A DNA stretch of 64,000 nt from Kingella denitrificans ATCC 33394. Its GTDB lineage: Bacteria > Pseudomonadota > Gammaproteobacteria > Burkholderiales > Neisseriaceae. This document shows, piece after piece, positions 23,957 through 32,952 of the stretch; positions within the stretch are counted from its first letter, which is position 1, and every line of letters begins with the position of its first letter. A model generated the notes under the pieces. The model had not been told where the DNA came from. It searched no databases and was given only the letters and a program-made list of their open reading frames with translations. The DNA is taken from NCBI RefSeq assembly GCF_000190695.1, contig NZ_GL870929.1, forward strand, positions 97,012 to 161,011, in the 5' to 3' direction. The position numbers were made by a program, and so were the translations under genes.

Positions 23957-26242
23957 CTATGGTGATGCGGCTTCGATGGCGTGCAGGCTGCCTGCAATAT
24001 CCAAAATCTTGCCTTTGCGGCCGCGTTTTTGCGTGATGTCGGCAATGTGCAGCGTTTCATGGCTGATGCCGCCGCGTTTGCCCACGATGGTGAGGCGGTA
24101 ATCGGCAGACGAGAGCACATTGAGCCGCTGCACGCGGTCGCCTTCCTGCAAGCTGATCATTTGCAGGCCGCGCCCTTTGGCCATAATTTTCATTTCGCCC
24201 AGCGGGAAGGCCAGCAGGCGGTTGTGCGCGGTGGCCAGCATGATTTTGCAGTCGGGGTTGATGAGGGACGACAGGTGCACGCACACAGGCGGCAGCACGG
24301 TTTCGCCGTTGTCCAGCGTCATCACGGTTTTGCCTGCTTTCAGGCGCGAATGCAGGTGTTCCAGTTTGCAGATAAAGCCGTAGCCGCCCGAATTGGCAAG
24401 CAGGTAGTGGTCTTCGGGTTCGCCGGTGAGCATGGAAACAATTTGCGCGTTGGCCGGCATGTCGATAAGGGAAGCCAGTGGCACGCCGTCGCCGCGCCCT
24501 TTGGGGATGTCGGCAGGGTTGATGGTGTAGCTGCGCCCCGAGTCGTCCAGCACGATGACGGGCTGAACGGTGCGTGCGGGCAGGATTTGCTGCAATCCGT
24601 CGCCCTCTTTGAACACGGTTTGGGCAATATCGACATCGTGCCCCGACCGTGCGCGAATCCAGCCTTTTTGCGACAGAATCAACGTAACGGGTTCGTCTGC
24701 CGTGGTTTGCGTGAGCGTGGCGCGTTCGGCGGCTTCCACCAGCGTGCGCCGTGCGTCGCCGAACTGTTTCGCATCGGCCTGCATTTCTTTGATGATATGT
24801 TTTTTCTTGGCGTTTTCATCGCCCAGCAGGGTGTGCAGGCTGCTTTGTTCTTCGCGCAGTTCGTTTAATTCGTTTTCCAGCTTGATGCCTTCCAAACGCG
24901 CCAATTGCCGCAAGCGGATTTCCAAAATATCTTCGGCTTGGATTTCGGAAAGGGAAAAATTGGCCATCAGGTCGGCTTTGGGTTCGTCGGCTTCGCGGAT
25001 AACGCGGATGACTTCGTCGATGTGCAGGAACGCAATCAGGCGGCCGTCCAAAATATGGATGCGCCGTTCCACCGCGTTCAGGCGGTGTTGCAGCCTGCGC
25101 GTTACGGTGGCGACGCGGTAGTCCAGCCATTCCTGCAAGATGGTTTTCAGGTTTTTCTGCGCCGGGCGGTTGTCCGCGCCCATCATCACCAGATTCACGG
25201 AAACATTGCCTTCCAATCCGGTTTGCGCCATCAGCGTGTTCACGAAATGCTGCGGTTCGATACGGCTGGATTTCGGCTCGAAAATCAGGCGGACGGGGTG
25301 TTCGCCGTCGCTGTCATCGCGCACTTTTTCAATCAAATCCAGCATGAGCTTTTTGGTGTTGATTTGGTCTTGGCTCAACTGCTTTTTGCCGGCTTTGGGC
25401 TTGGGGTTGGTCTGCTCTTCGATTTCGGCCAGGATTTTGGCGGACGATGTGTTGGGCGGCAGCTCCGATACGATGACGCGCCATTGCCCGCGCGCCATTT
25501 TGTCGATTTCGTACCGCGCACGCACGCGCAGGCTGCCTTTGCCGGTTTCGTATATCTGCCGCACGTCTTTGGCCGGCGTGATGATGTGTCCGCCGCCGGC
25601 AAAGTCGGGCGCGGGGACGTATGCCATCAAATCGGCCGTGTTCAAATTCGGATTTTTCAGCAGGGCGATGGCGGCTTGGGTGATTTCGGTCAGGTTGTGG
25701 GACGGGATTTCGGTGGCCATGCCCACGGCAATGCCGCTGGCGCCGTTGAGCAGCACCATGGGCAGGCGTGCGGGCAGCAGCACGGGTTCTTTTTCCGCGC
25801 CGTCGTAATTAGGCACGAAATCGACCGTGCCTTGCTGGATTTCGCTCAATAGCAAATCGGCAATCGGGCTTAAACGTGCTTCGGTATAACGCATGGCGGC
25901 CGCACCGTCACCGTCGCGCGAGCCGAAGTTGCCGATGCCGTCAATCAGCGGATAGCGCAGGGTGAAGTTTTGCGCCATGCGTACCATGGCTTCGTAGGCG
26001 GAGCTGTCGCCGTGCGGGTGGTATTTGCCGAGGATTTCGCCCACTACGCGCGCGGATTTGACGGGTTTGCCGTTGTGGACCAGGCCCATGTCTTTCATGG
26101 CGTATAAAATACGCCGCTGCACGGGTTTTTGCCCGTCTTGCACGGCGGGCAGGGCGCGGCCTTTGACCACGCTCATGGCGTATTCTAAATAGGCGCGTTC
26201 GGCATAGGCGGCCAAATCCAGGGTGTCGGGAGCGGAAATCAT
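23957..26242 (-). CDS. parC: DNA topoisomerase IV subunit A
   Basis: 761 aa. Catalytic Tyr in MRYTEARLS, breakage-reunion domain from DLAAYAERAYLEYAMSVV, C-terminal beta-pinwheel. The quinolone-resistance region reads HPHGDSSAYEAM: Ser and Glu are present at the positions commonly mutated in resistant strains. Decatenates daughter chromosomes with ParE (not in the window). The name is ParC rather than GyrA because the C-terminal domain is short, lacks a clear GyrA box, and the gene adjoins a pilSR pair as I recall in Neisseria. Confidence 0.92.
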   Translation of the reverse strand: MISAPDTLDLAAYAERAYLEYAMSVVKGRALPAVQDGQKPVQRRILYAMKDMGLVHNGKPVKSARVVGEILGKYHPHGDSSAYEAMVRMAQNFTLRYPLIDGIGNFGSRDGDGAAAMRYTEARLSPIADLLLSEIQQGTVDFVPNYDGAEKEPVLLPARLPMVLLNGASGIAVGMATEIPSHNLTEITQAAIALLKNPNLNTADLMAYVPAPDFAGGGHIITPAKDVRQIYETGKGSLRVRARYEIDKMARGQWRVIVSELPPNTSSAKILAEIEEQTNPKPKAGKKQLSQDQINTKKLMLDLIEKVRDDSDGEHPVRLIFEPKSSRIEPQHFVNTLMAQTGLEGNVSVNLVMMGADNRPAQKNLKTILQEWLDYRVATVTRRLQHRLNAVERRIHILDGRLIAFLHIDEVIRVIREADEPKADLMANFSLSEIQAEDILEIRLRQLARLEGIKLENELNELREEQSSLHTLLGDENAKKKHIIKEMQADAKQFGDARRTLVEAAERATLTQTTADEPVTLILSQKGWIRARSGHDVDIAQTVFKEGDGLQQILPARTVQPVIVLDDSGRSYTINPADIPKGRGDGVPLASLIDMPANAQIVSMLTGEPEDHYLLANSGGYGFICKLEHLHSRLKAGKTVMTLDNGETVLPPVCVHLSSLINPDCKIMLATAHNRLLAFPLGEMKIMAKGRGLQMISLQEGDRVQRLNVLSSADYRLTIVGKRGGISHETLHIADITQKRGRKGKILDIAGSLHAIEAASP

Positions 26243-26342
26243 AAAGAAAATGGGTGTTTATACAAAAGATGTGTGTATTTTAAACGAATCCGGGCGGTGC
26301 TGAAAGCAGCCTGCACCTATGGCAGGGCTTTGAATCGGCGGT

Positions 26343-26981
26343 TTAGGCTGCGGTGGAGGCGGCCGGTGCAGGCTGCTGTGTTTCCAGCGTCCATTGCCAG
26401 CGGTTCAGCCATGCGCCGATGACGGCGTTGGGATAGCGGTTGCTGCCGAGGCTGCCGTTGTAGCGTGCCAGGGCGCGGTGCAGGTTGCCGTTTTCCAGAT
26501 TGCTGTAATGCCGCAGGATGGTGCAGCCGTAGCGCAGGTTGGTGCGGATGTCGAACAGGTTGTGGCTTTCGTTGCCGATATAGCGCTGCCAGAAGGGCAT
26601 GACCTGCATCAGGCCTTTGGCGCCCACGTTGCTCACGGCGTATTGGCGGAAGGCGCTTTCCACTTCAATCAGCCCCAGCACCATTTGCGGGTTGAGGTCG
26701 GCACGGGTGGCTTCGTATTGAATCATGGTGAGCAGGCGGCGGCGGTAGAGTTCGTTGTCGATGAAGCGGGTGAGCCGTGCGGACATTTCGTTGAGCCAGC
26801 GTTGCGCGTCTGTGGCGCGGTCGAACACCAAATAGGGCGGGCTGGCGTGTTCTACGGATTGGCGCATGATGCTGGCCACGTCGTCGGCAAGCGTTTCTTC
26901 GCGTTGCGCGCCTGCCTGCGCCAGTGCGGACGGGAGCAGCAACAGGCTGCCGGTGCGGAGGAATTGTCGGCGTGTAAACAT
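26343..26981 (-). CDS. lytic transglycosylase (SLT domain)
   Basis: 212 aa from ATG 26981. Starts MFTRRQFLRTGSLLLLPSALAQA, a twin-arginine-like export signal. The SLT goose-lysozyme-like domain has catalytic Glu in GLIEVESAFRQYAVSNVGAKGLMQVMP and the ARYNGSLG motif. It cleaves peptidoglycan glycan strands in the periplasm. The C-terminal TQQPAPAAS is DUS-derived. A TTG four codons upstream is possible but lacks support. Confidence 0.87.
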   Translation of the reverse strand: MFTRRQFLRTGSLLLLPSALAQAGAQREETLADDVASIMRQSVEHASPPYLVFDRATDAQRWLNEMSARLTRFIDNELYRRRLLTMIQYEATRADLNPQMVLGLIEVESAFRQYAVSNVGAKGLMQVMPFWQRYIGNESHNLFDIRTNLRYGCTILRHYSNLENGNLHRALARYNGSLGSNRYPNAVIGAWLNRWQWTLETQQPAPAASTAA

Positions 26982-27007
26982 GGGGTTGGTCAATATAAAC
27001 AGCTTGC

Positions 27008-27049
27008 AAAAGCAGCCTGCACTTGGAAATTTGCCGTGCAGGCTGCTTT
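27008..27049. terminator. DUS inverted-repeat terminator of serC
   Basis: Facing DUS arms 27008-27022 and 27036-27049, right after the serC stop on the minus strand and upstream of the transglycosylase. Confidence 0.75.
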
Positions 27050-27061
27050 GGTTGGAAGGAA

Positions 27062-28168
27062 TTAACCGTAACGTTTTTGGAATTCGGTCATGAAGTCAAT
27101 CAGGGCTTCGACCCCTTGCAGCGGCATGGCGTTGTAGATGCTGGCGCGCATGCCGCCCACCGCTTTGTAGCCGCGCAAAAGTTGCAGGCCGCGCGTGGTG
27201 GATTCTTGGGCGAAGAGTTCGTCCAGTTGCGCGTTGCCCGTGGTGAAGACCACGTTCATTTTGGAGCGCGCGCCGGGGTGGACGCGGTTTTGGTAGAAGC
27301 CGCCGCTGCCGTCGATGGCGGCATACAGCGTTTTGGCTTTCAGCGTGTTGATGGTTTCCATGTGTTCCACACCGCCTTGCGATTGCAGCCAGCGGAAGAC
27401 CAGGCCGGCAATGTAAATCGGGTAGGTGGCCGGCGTGTTGTACATGCCTTGGCGCTCGACGTGCGATTTGTAGTTCCACACGTCGGGCACGCGGTCGGAA
27501 CAGCGGTCCAGCAAATCTTCGCGGATAATCACGATGGTGGCGCCGGAAGGGCCGATGTTTTTCTGCGCGCCGGCATAAATCACACCGAAATCGGACACAT
27601 TGACTTTGCGCGACAGGATTTCGGACGACATATCGCACACCAAAGGCGGCATGCCGTCGTCCAGTTTCGGCGGGTCGCGGTATTGCAGGCCGTGCACGGT
27701 TTCGTTAATCACGAAATGCACGAAGGCGGAATCTTTGTCGATGTCCCAAGAGGAGACGGGCGGCAGGTTGGTGAAGTTGTAGTCGCGTTTGCCGTCGGCC
27801 GCCAGATGGATTTCGCAGTCGGACAATTTGCCCATTTGCGAGTGGGCGATTTGCGACCAGTTGCCGGTCACCACGCTGTCCACACGTTTGAAGCCGTTGG
27901 CCAGGTTCATCACGACCTGGTTGAACTGCGCCGATGCGCCGCCTTGCAGGAACAGGACTTTGTAATTGGACGGGATGCCCATGAGTTGGCGCAAATCCTG
28001 TTCGGCGTGATACAAGATGCTGGCGAACACGTCGGAGCGGTGGCTCATCGTCATCACGGAAAAGCCGGTGCCGTTGTAATCGAACATTTCGCTTTGGGCG
28101 GTGCGTAAAACGCTTTCCGGCAATACGGCGGGGCCGGCCGAAAAGTTATAAATGGGGAAATTGCGCAT
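27062..28168 (-). CDS. serC: phosphoserine aminotransferase
   Basis: Class-V PLP enzyme of serine and pyridoxine biosynthesis. N-terminus MRNFPIYNFSAGPAVLP is family-typical; the PLP lysine lies in YAGAQKNIGPSGAT. ATG 28168 gives 368 aa; the longer frame upstream passes through a DUS. Monocistronic, ended by the DUS inverted repeat at 27008. Confidence 0.95.
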   Translation of the reverse strand: MRNFPIYNFSAGPAVLPESVLRTAQSEMFDYNGTGFSVMTMSHRSDVFASILYHAEQDLRQLMGIPSNYKVLFLQGGASAQFNQVVMNLANGFKRVDSVVTGNWSQIAHSQMGKLSDCEIHLAADGKRDYNFTNLPPVSSWDIDKDSAFVHFVINETVHGLQYRDPPKLDDGMPPLVCDMSSEILSRKVNVSDFGVIYAGAQKNIGPSGATIVIIREDLLDRCSDRVPDVWNYKSHVERQGMYNTPATYPIYIAGLVFRWLQSQGGVEHMETINTLKAKTLYAAIDGSGGFYQNRVHPGARSKMNVVFTTGNAQLDELFAQESTTRGLQLLRGYKAVGGMRASIYNAMPLQGVEALIDFMTEFQKRYG

Positions 28169-28269
28169 AGTGGTGTGCTTTCTGATGGTGTGCAGGCTGC
28201 TTTTTCGGTGCGGCCAATGGGGAAATACGGAGATTGGATTGTATGCCCAACACAACGCTTGGGCAAGGG

Positions 28270-29052
28270 TTATGGCGGATTAACTCCGCTTTCGCCGCGG
28301 TGCAGCAGCCGTTGCAGGTTTTGTTCGCAGGCGAGCGCCAGTTTGGGCAGCGGAATTTGGCGGATTCGGGCGACTTCCTGCGCAATGGGCAACAGGTTGG
28401 CCGGCGTGTTGCGCTGCGCTTTCAATCCGAACGGGCTGTCGGTTTCCAGCACGATATGGTTGATGTGCAGGCTGCCTGCAAGGCGGCGCACTTTTTTGGC
28501 GGCAGGTTGAAGCAGCAGGTTGCCCAGGCCAATCAAAAAGCCGTGCCGAATCAGCCGTTGCGCTTCTTCCGGGCTACCTGAAAAAGCGTGTGCAATGCCG
28601 CCTTGCGAAAAACCGGTGCGGCGCAGGCTCTGCACAATGGCATCGGTGGCTTTGAGCGAATGCAGAATCACGGGGCGGCGGAATTGTTGCGCCAAATCCA
28701 GTTGCGTCTCAAAGCATTGGATTTGCTGTTCGCGCTGTGCGGCAAAAGGCGATTTTTCATGGAAATCCAAACCGATTTCGCCCACCCACGCCCGCGGATG
28801 TTGCGCCAGCAAATGCGCCAAATCGTCAAAGCAGCCTGCATATTGCGTGTGCAGATACCACGGGTGAATGCCCACGGCTGCCGCGCGAATCATGGGCTGT
28901 TTCTGCCCATCCAGCACCGTCTGCCAATCATCGGGCGAAGCGGATGGCACGATAATGCCCGACACGCCGGCATGGCGCGCCGTTTGCAAAATATCGGGCA
29001 GGTCGTGGCGGAAGGCCGGGTCGGCAAGGTGGCAGTGGGTGTCGGTGAACAT
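28270..29052 (-). CDS. TatD family hydrolase
   Basis: 260 aa metal-dependent hydrolase/DNase of the amidohydrolase fold: DTHCHL, GEIGLDFHE, PVILHS, HAFSG and LETDSPF carry the metal ligands. AGGA lies 7 nt before ATG 29052. Two in-frame DUS (AGCFDD and AGSLHI). At 28571-28582 there is GGGCTACCTGAA, close to the Eikenella-type DUS. Confidence 0.9.
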   Translation of the reverse strand: MFTDTHCHLADPAFRHDLPDILQTARHAGVSGIIVPSASPDDWQTVLDGQKQPMIRAAAVGIHPWYLHTQYAGCFDDLAHLLAQHPRAWVGEIGLDFHEKSPFAAQREQQIQCFETQLDLAQQFRRPVILHSLKATDAIVQSLRRTGFSQGGIAHAFSGSPEEAQRLIRHGFLIGLGNLLLQPAAKKVRRLAGSLHINHIVLETDSPFGLKAQRNTPANLLPIAQEVARIRQIPLPKLALACEQNLQRLLHRGESGVNPP

Positions 29053-29094
29053 AATGGAATCCTGAAGGTGCAAGCTGCTTTGGCGGCAGGATGG

Positions 29095-29142
29095 AAAAAG
29101 CAGCCTGCACGTTCCAGAATTTGAAGTGCAGGCTGCTTTTTT
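29095..29142. terminator. DUS inverted-repeat terminator after the DEAD-box helicase
   Basis: Arms 29095-29110 and 29126-29142 with A5/T6 flanks, between the helicase stop and tatD. Confidence 0.8.
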
Positions 29143-29154
29143 ATTCGCACCGCA

Positions 29155-30504
29155 TCAATCGCGCGGTTTATGGTTTTTCGGTTTGGCTTTGAAACCGTCT
29201 TTTTTGAAGCCGCCTTCGCGTTTTGCACCGTCTTTCTTAAAGCCGCCGTGCTTGTCGCCGAAGGATTTTTTATTGCCGCCTTTGCCCCAGCGGCCGTCTT
29301 CGCGTTTGCCGCCGAAGCCGCCTTTTCCGCGCGGTTTGCGTTCGGCGTTTTTATTGCGCTTGCGGGTCGGCTCCAAGCCTTCAATCAGCACTTCGGGCAG
29401 CTTGCGGCCGATGTAGCGCTCGATTTTGTGCACCGCCATGTATTCGTTCACTTCCGCAAAGGAAATTGCCAAACCCGAACGCCCCGCGCGCCCCGTGCGG
29501 CCGATGCGGTGGACATAATCTTCCGCCTGTTTCGGCAAATCGTAGTTAATCACATGGGTGATGGTCGGCACGTCGATACCGCGCGCGGCCACATCGGTGG
29601 CCACCAAGATTTTGCAACGGCCTTTGCGCAAATCCATCAGCGTACGGTTACGCCAGCCTTGCGGCATATCGCCGTGCAGGCAGTTGGCGGCAAAGCCTTT
29701 TTCGTACAATTCGTCCGCCAGCACTTCGGTCATGGCTTTGGTCGATGTAAAAATCACGCATTGGTCGATGTTCGCATCGCGCAGGATATGGTCGAGCAGG
29801 CGGTTTTTGTGGTTTTTGTCGTCGCAATACAATAATTGCTCGTCAATTTTGCCTTGCTTGTCTTCCCGTTCGATTTCAATCACTTCGGGATTTTTGGTCA
29901 GCTTGCGCGCCAGTTTGCCGACCGCGCCGTCCCAAGTGGCGGAAAACAGCAGCGTTTGGCGGTCTTCGGGCGTGGCGGCGACAATGGTTTCGATGTCGTC
30001 GATAAAGCCCATGTCCAACATGCGGTCGGCCTCGTCCAAAATCAGCACTTCCAGCCGGTCAAAATCCACGCGGCCGCTGCGCATGTGGTCCATCAACCGG
30101 CCGGGCGTGGCCACGATAATGTCAATTGGCTTGCTCATCGCTTTGATTTGCTGGCCGAAAGATGAGCCGCCCACCAGTGTTACCGATCGCACCCATTTCA
30201 TGTTTTTGGCGTATATCTGTGCGTTTTTTTCCACTTGCGCCGCCAATTCGCGCGTGGGGGTCAGCACCAAAACACGCGGGCCTTTGCCCGGTTTTTCGCT
30301 GCGTTTCACGATTTTTTGCAGGCTGGGCAGCAGGAATGCGGCGGTTTTGCCGGAACCGGTCTGCGCGCTGGCCATAATGTCTTTGTCGGCCAGTGCGGCG
30401 GGAATGGATTGCGCCTGAATCGGCGTGGGGCTGTCGTAGCCCGCCGCTTGCAGCGCGGAAAGGATGTTTTTGTCTAAATTTAAGTCGGCGAATTTAATCG
30501 TCAT
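29155..30504 (-). CDS. rhlE: DEAD-box ATP-dependent RNA helicase (RhlE-like)
   Basis: 449 aa. Q-motif PTPIQAQSIPAAL, motif I AQTGSGKT, motif II LDEADRMLDMGF, motif III SATW, motif V ATDVAARGID, motif VI HRIGRTGRAGR; the short basic C-terminal tail has GFKKDG-type repeats typical of RNA-tethering tails. Probable roles are ribosome assembly or mRNA turnover. AGGA precedes ATG 30504. It is read from a strong promoter about 228 nt upstream, leaving a long structured 5' leader. The RhlE subfamily call rests on overall similarity. Confidence 0.9.
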   Translation of the reverse strand: MTIKFADLNLDKNILSALQAAGYDSPTPIQAQSIPAALADKDIMASAQTGSGKTAAFLLPSLQKIVKRSEKPGKGPRVLVLTPTRELAAQVEKNAQIYAKNMKWVRSVTLVGGSSFGQQIKAMSKPIDIIVATPGRLMDHMRSGRVDFDRLEVLILDEADRMLDMGFIDDIETIVAATPEDRQTLLFSATWDGAVGKLARKLTKNPEVIEIEREDKQGKIDEQLLYCDDKNHKNRLLDHILRDANIDQCVIFTSTKAMTEVLADELYEKGFAANCLHGDMPQGWRNRTLMDLRKGRCKILVATDVAARGIDVPTITHVINYDLPKQAEDYVHRIGRTGRAGRSGLAISFAEVNEYMAVHKIERYIGRKLPEVLIEGLEPTRKRNKNAERKPRGKGGFGGKREDGRWGKGGNKKSFGDKHGGFKKDGAKREGGFKKDGFKAKPKNHKPRD

Positions 30505-30732
30505 GTTTTTTCCTGTTGGAAAACAACAACATTTTGCCTATGCTTAATGCACAGGCAGCCGTAGAAGCATGGGACGCGGAAAATTTAAATCATCGCGAAA
30601 TGCGATGGCAGAAGATTTTGCAGCAAAGTTGTCGCCGGTGTTGAATACCGTGGGTTACATCGCGGCAACCTGCAAAAAGAAATTGCCCATTCACTGGGCA
30701 GCCGGATAGGTTGGTGACGATGGCTTCGAAAA
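30505..30732 (-). promoter_or_regulatory. long structured 5' leader of the DEAD-box helicase
   Basis: No gene is visible in this gap. Read on the minus strand it holds a hairpin TGCCCA/TGGGCA (30684-30700) followed by a U-rich ATTTCTTTTT, and a second hairpin CATCGC/GCGATG (30591-30607) followed by an A/U stretch. Either could act as an attenuator or a target of the helicase itself. Confidence 0.5.
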
Positions 30733-30738
30733 CGGCGG

Positions 30739-30767
30739 ATTATAGTGTTTTCCTGCCGGTTCGTCAA
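30739..30767 (-). promoter_or_regulatory. sigma-70 promoter of the helicase gene
   Basis: Minus strand: TTGACG (30762-30767), 17-bp spacer, TATAAT (30739-30744). Start predicted near 30732. Confidence 0.75.
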
Positions 30768-30769
30768 TC

Positions 30770-30813
30770 AAAAAGCAGCCTGCACCGTGATTTTCTAAAG
30801 TGCAGGCTGCTTT
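30770..30813. terminator. DUS inverted-repeat terminator of purF
   Basis: Arms 30770-30785 and 30800-30813, directly after the purF stop and 3 bp upstream of the helicase -35 box. Confidence 0.75.
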
Positions 30814-30823
30814 CGAGCCGTTT

Positions 30824-32356
30824 TCATTCCGCCGTATCTTCAATGCGGACACTGTATTCCACAACGCCGGGCATGATGAGCGTTGCAGGCTGCTTTTTGT
30901 GCGCCGAAAGCGCGTCCAGATAAGTGCTGTCGATGTCGCCGGTCACATAGCAGCCGCTGAAGCACGAATCGTCAAATCCGGCAATGTTCGGGTTGAGCGC
31001 GCGGATAGTGGCTTCCAAATCGTGCAAATCTTGGAAAATGCAGGCATCGGCATTGATTTCGCGGGCGATTTGCTCTGCGCTGCGGCCGTTGGCAATCAAT
31101 TCTTCGCGCGTCGGCATGTCGATGCCGTACACGTTCGGATAACGTACTTCGGGCGCGGCGGAGGCGAAAAATACTTTCTTCGCGCCGGCTTCGCGCACCA
31201 TGTCCACGATTTCGCGGCTGGTGGTGCCGCGCACGATGGAATCGTCCACCAAAAGCACGTTTTTGCCGACAAATTCGCTGGGAATCGGGTTGAGTTTTTG
31301 GCGCACGGATTTTTTGCGCGTTGCCTGGCCGGGCATGATGAAGGTGCGGCCGATATAGCGGTTTTTAATCAGGCCTTCTCGGTATGGTTTGCCCAAATGG
31401 CTGGCCAATTCCATCGCGCTGGGGCGGCTGGTGTCGGGAATGGGCATCACTACGTCGATTTCGTCCAAGTTGATGTGCTGCTTCACTTTTTCTGCCAGCG
31501 TCACGCCCATGTCCAGCCGTGCCTGATACACCGACACGCCGTCAATCACGGAATCGGGGCGCGCAAAATAAACGTATTCGAACAGGCAGGGTTTCAGGCT
31601 GGGTGATTGGGCGCACTGGCGCGCATGGAAATTGCCGGCAAAGTCGATGAAGACGGCCTCGCCGGGGGCGACATCGCGCCAAGTTTCGTAATTCAGGCCG
31701 CCGAATACGACGCTTTCGCTGGTGATGGCATAAGCGGTTTTACCGTCCTGTTGCTGCGTGCCGATGATGAGCGGGCGGATGCCGTTGGGGTCGCGGAAGG
31801 CCACCATGCCGTAGCCCGCAATCATGGCCACCACGCCGTAAGCGCCGCGCACACGCTGGTGCACTTTGGCCACGGCGTTGAAAATATTGTCGAGATTCAG
31901 GCGGGTCGGGTCTTCGTTGGCGGATACTTCGCGGCGGATTTCGTGGGCGAACACATTGAGCAGCACTTCGCTGTCGGATTGCGTGTTGATGTGGCGCAGA
32001 TATTTGGCATACACCTCTTGCGACAATTCGGCGGTATTGGTCAGATTGCCGTTGTGCGCCAAGACAATGCCGAAGGGCGAGCTGACATAAAACGGTTGCG
32101 CCTCGGCGGAGCTGCCCGCATTGCCCGCGGTGGGGTAGCGCACATGGGCAATGCCCGCGTGGCCGTGCAAATCGCGCATATTCCGCGTGCGGAAGACTTC
32201 GCGGACCATGCCTTTGCCTTTGTGCATGTGGAAACAGCCATTTTGTGTGGTCACAATCCCGGCGGCGTCTTGTCCGCGGTGCTGCAACATTTGCAGGCCG
32301 TCATAGAGTGATTGGTTGACGGGTTCGTGAGCCACAAGGCCTAATACGCCACACAT
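30824..32356 (-). CDS. purF: amidophosphoribosyltransferase
   Basis: First committed enzyme of purine synthesis. Cys-2 nucleophile at the start (MCGVLGLVAHEP), glutaminase motifs, and the PRPP-binding loop VLLVDDSIVRGTTSREIV. 510 aa. AGGAG 9 nt before ATG. Follows cvpA with a 15-bp gap, the conserved cvpA-purF operon. Confidence 0.96.
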   Translation of the reverse strand: MCGVLGLVAHEPVNQSLYDGLQMLQHRGQDAAGIVTTQNGCFHMHKGKGMVREVFRTRNMRDLHGHAGIAHVRYPTAGNAGSSAEAQPFYVSSPFGIVLAHNGNLTNTAELSQEVYAKYLRHINTQSDSEVLLNVFAHEIRREVSANEDPTRLNLDNIFNAVAKVHQRVRGAYGVVAMIAGYGMVAFRDPNGIRPLIIGTQQQDGKTAYAITSESVVFGGLNYETWRDVAPGEAVFIDFAGNFHARQCAQSPSLKPCLFEYVYFARPDSVIDGVSVYQARLDMGVTLAEKVKQHINLDEIDVVMPIPDTSRPSAMELASHLGKPYREGLIKNRYIGRTFIMPGQATRKKSVRQKLNPIPSEFVGKNVLLVDDSIVRGTTSREIVDMVREAGAKKVFFASAAPEVRYPNVYGIDMPTREELIANGRSAEQIAREINADACIFQDLHDLEATIRALNPNIAGFDDSCFSGCYVTGDIDSTYLDALSAHKKQPATLIMPGVVEYSVRIEDTAE

Positions 32357-32371
32357 AGGTGCTTACTCCTG

Positions 32372-32950
32372 TTAAGGTTTCAATGATTGGATTTTGGCGG
32401 GTGCCGGTTCGGATGCGCCGGCGGCTTCCAAAGCAGCCTGCATATTGCCCTTGCTGGGTAGTTGGACTTGGTTGGCCAAGAAATCCGGCAGGTAATCTTT
32501 TTCCATCAGCGCGATATGTTCGAAAAACGGTGCGGTGGCCGCATTGCGCCATTCGGGGTCTTGCGGCAGGTTGCTGAACGAGCAGGCCAGCACGACCAAT
32601 CCGACCACCAAAACGCCTTTGATGGTGCCCAATATGCCGCCCAGCATTCGGTTCACGCCCGATAATTTGACTTTTTTCACCACCAAATCCAAAACTTGGT
32701 GCAGCAGCACGATACCAATGCGCGCGCCGATATAGACCAGCACGAATGCGCACACCACGGCCATCGGGCGCGGATTCATGCTGGTAAACACGACATCGGA
32801 AACGGGCACGGCCAATGCGCGTGCCAAAATCAGCGCAACAATCCAGCCGACAAACGAAACGACTTCGCCCATCAGGCCGCGCATTGCCGAAATGCTCAAG
32901 CAGACCAAGACGGTCAGCAGTGCGGCAATATCGAATGTGGTGAATATCAT
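32372..32950 (-). CDS. cvpA: CvpA family membrane protein
   Basis: 192 aa with four hydrophobic segments and the typical RGLMGEVVSFVGWIVALILA N-terminal region. CvpA is implicated in colicin V export and bile/membrane homeostasis in other bacteria. Begins 2 bp after the SPOR gene stop and precedes purF. The C-terminal MQAALEAAG is DUS-encoded. Confidence 0.92.
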   Translation of the reverse strand: MIFTTFDIAALLTVLVCLSISAMRGLMGEVVSFVGWIVALILARALAVPVSDVVFTSMNPRPMAVVCAFVLVYIGARIGIVLLHQVLDLVVKKVKLSGVNRMLGGILGTIKGVLVVGLVVLACSFSNLPQDPEWRNAATAPFFEHIALMEKDYLPDFLANQVQLPSKGNMQAALEAAGASEPAPAKIQSLKP

Positions 32951-32952
32951 GG

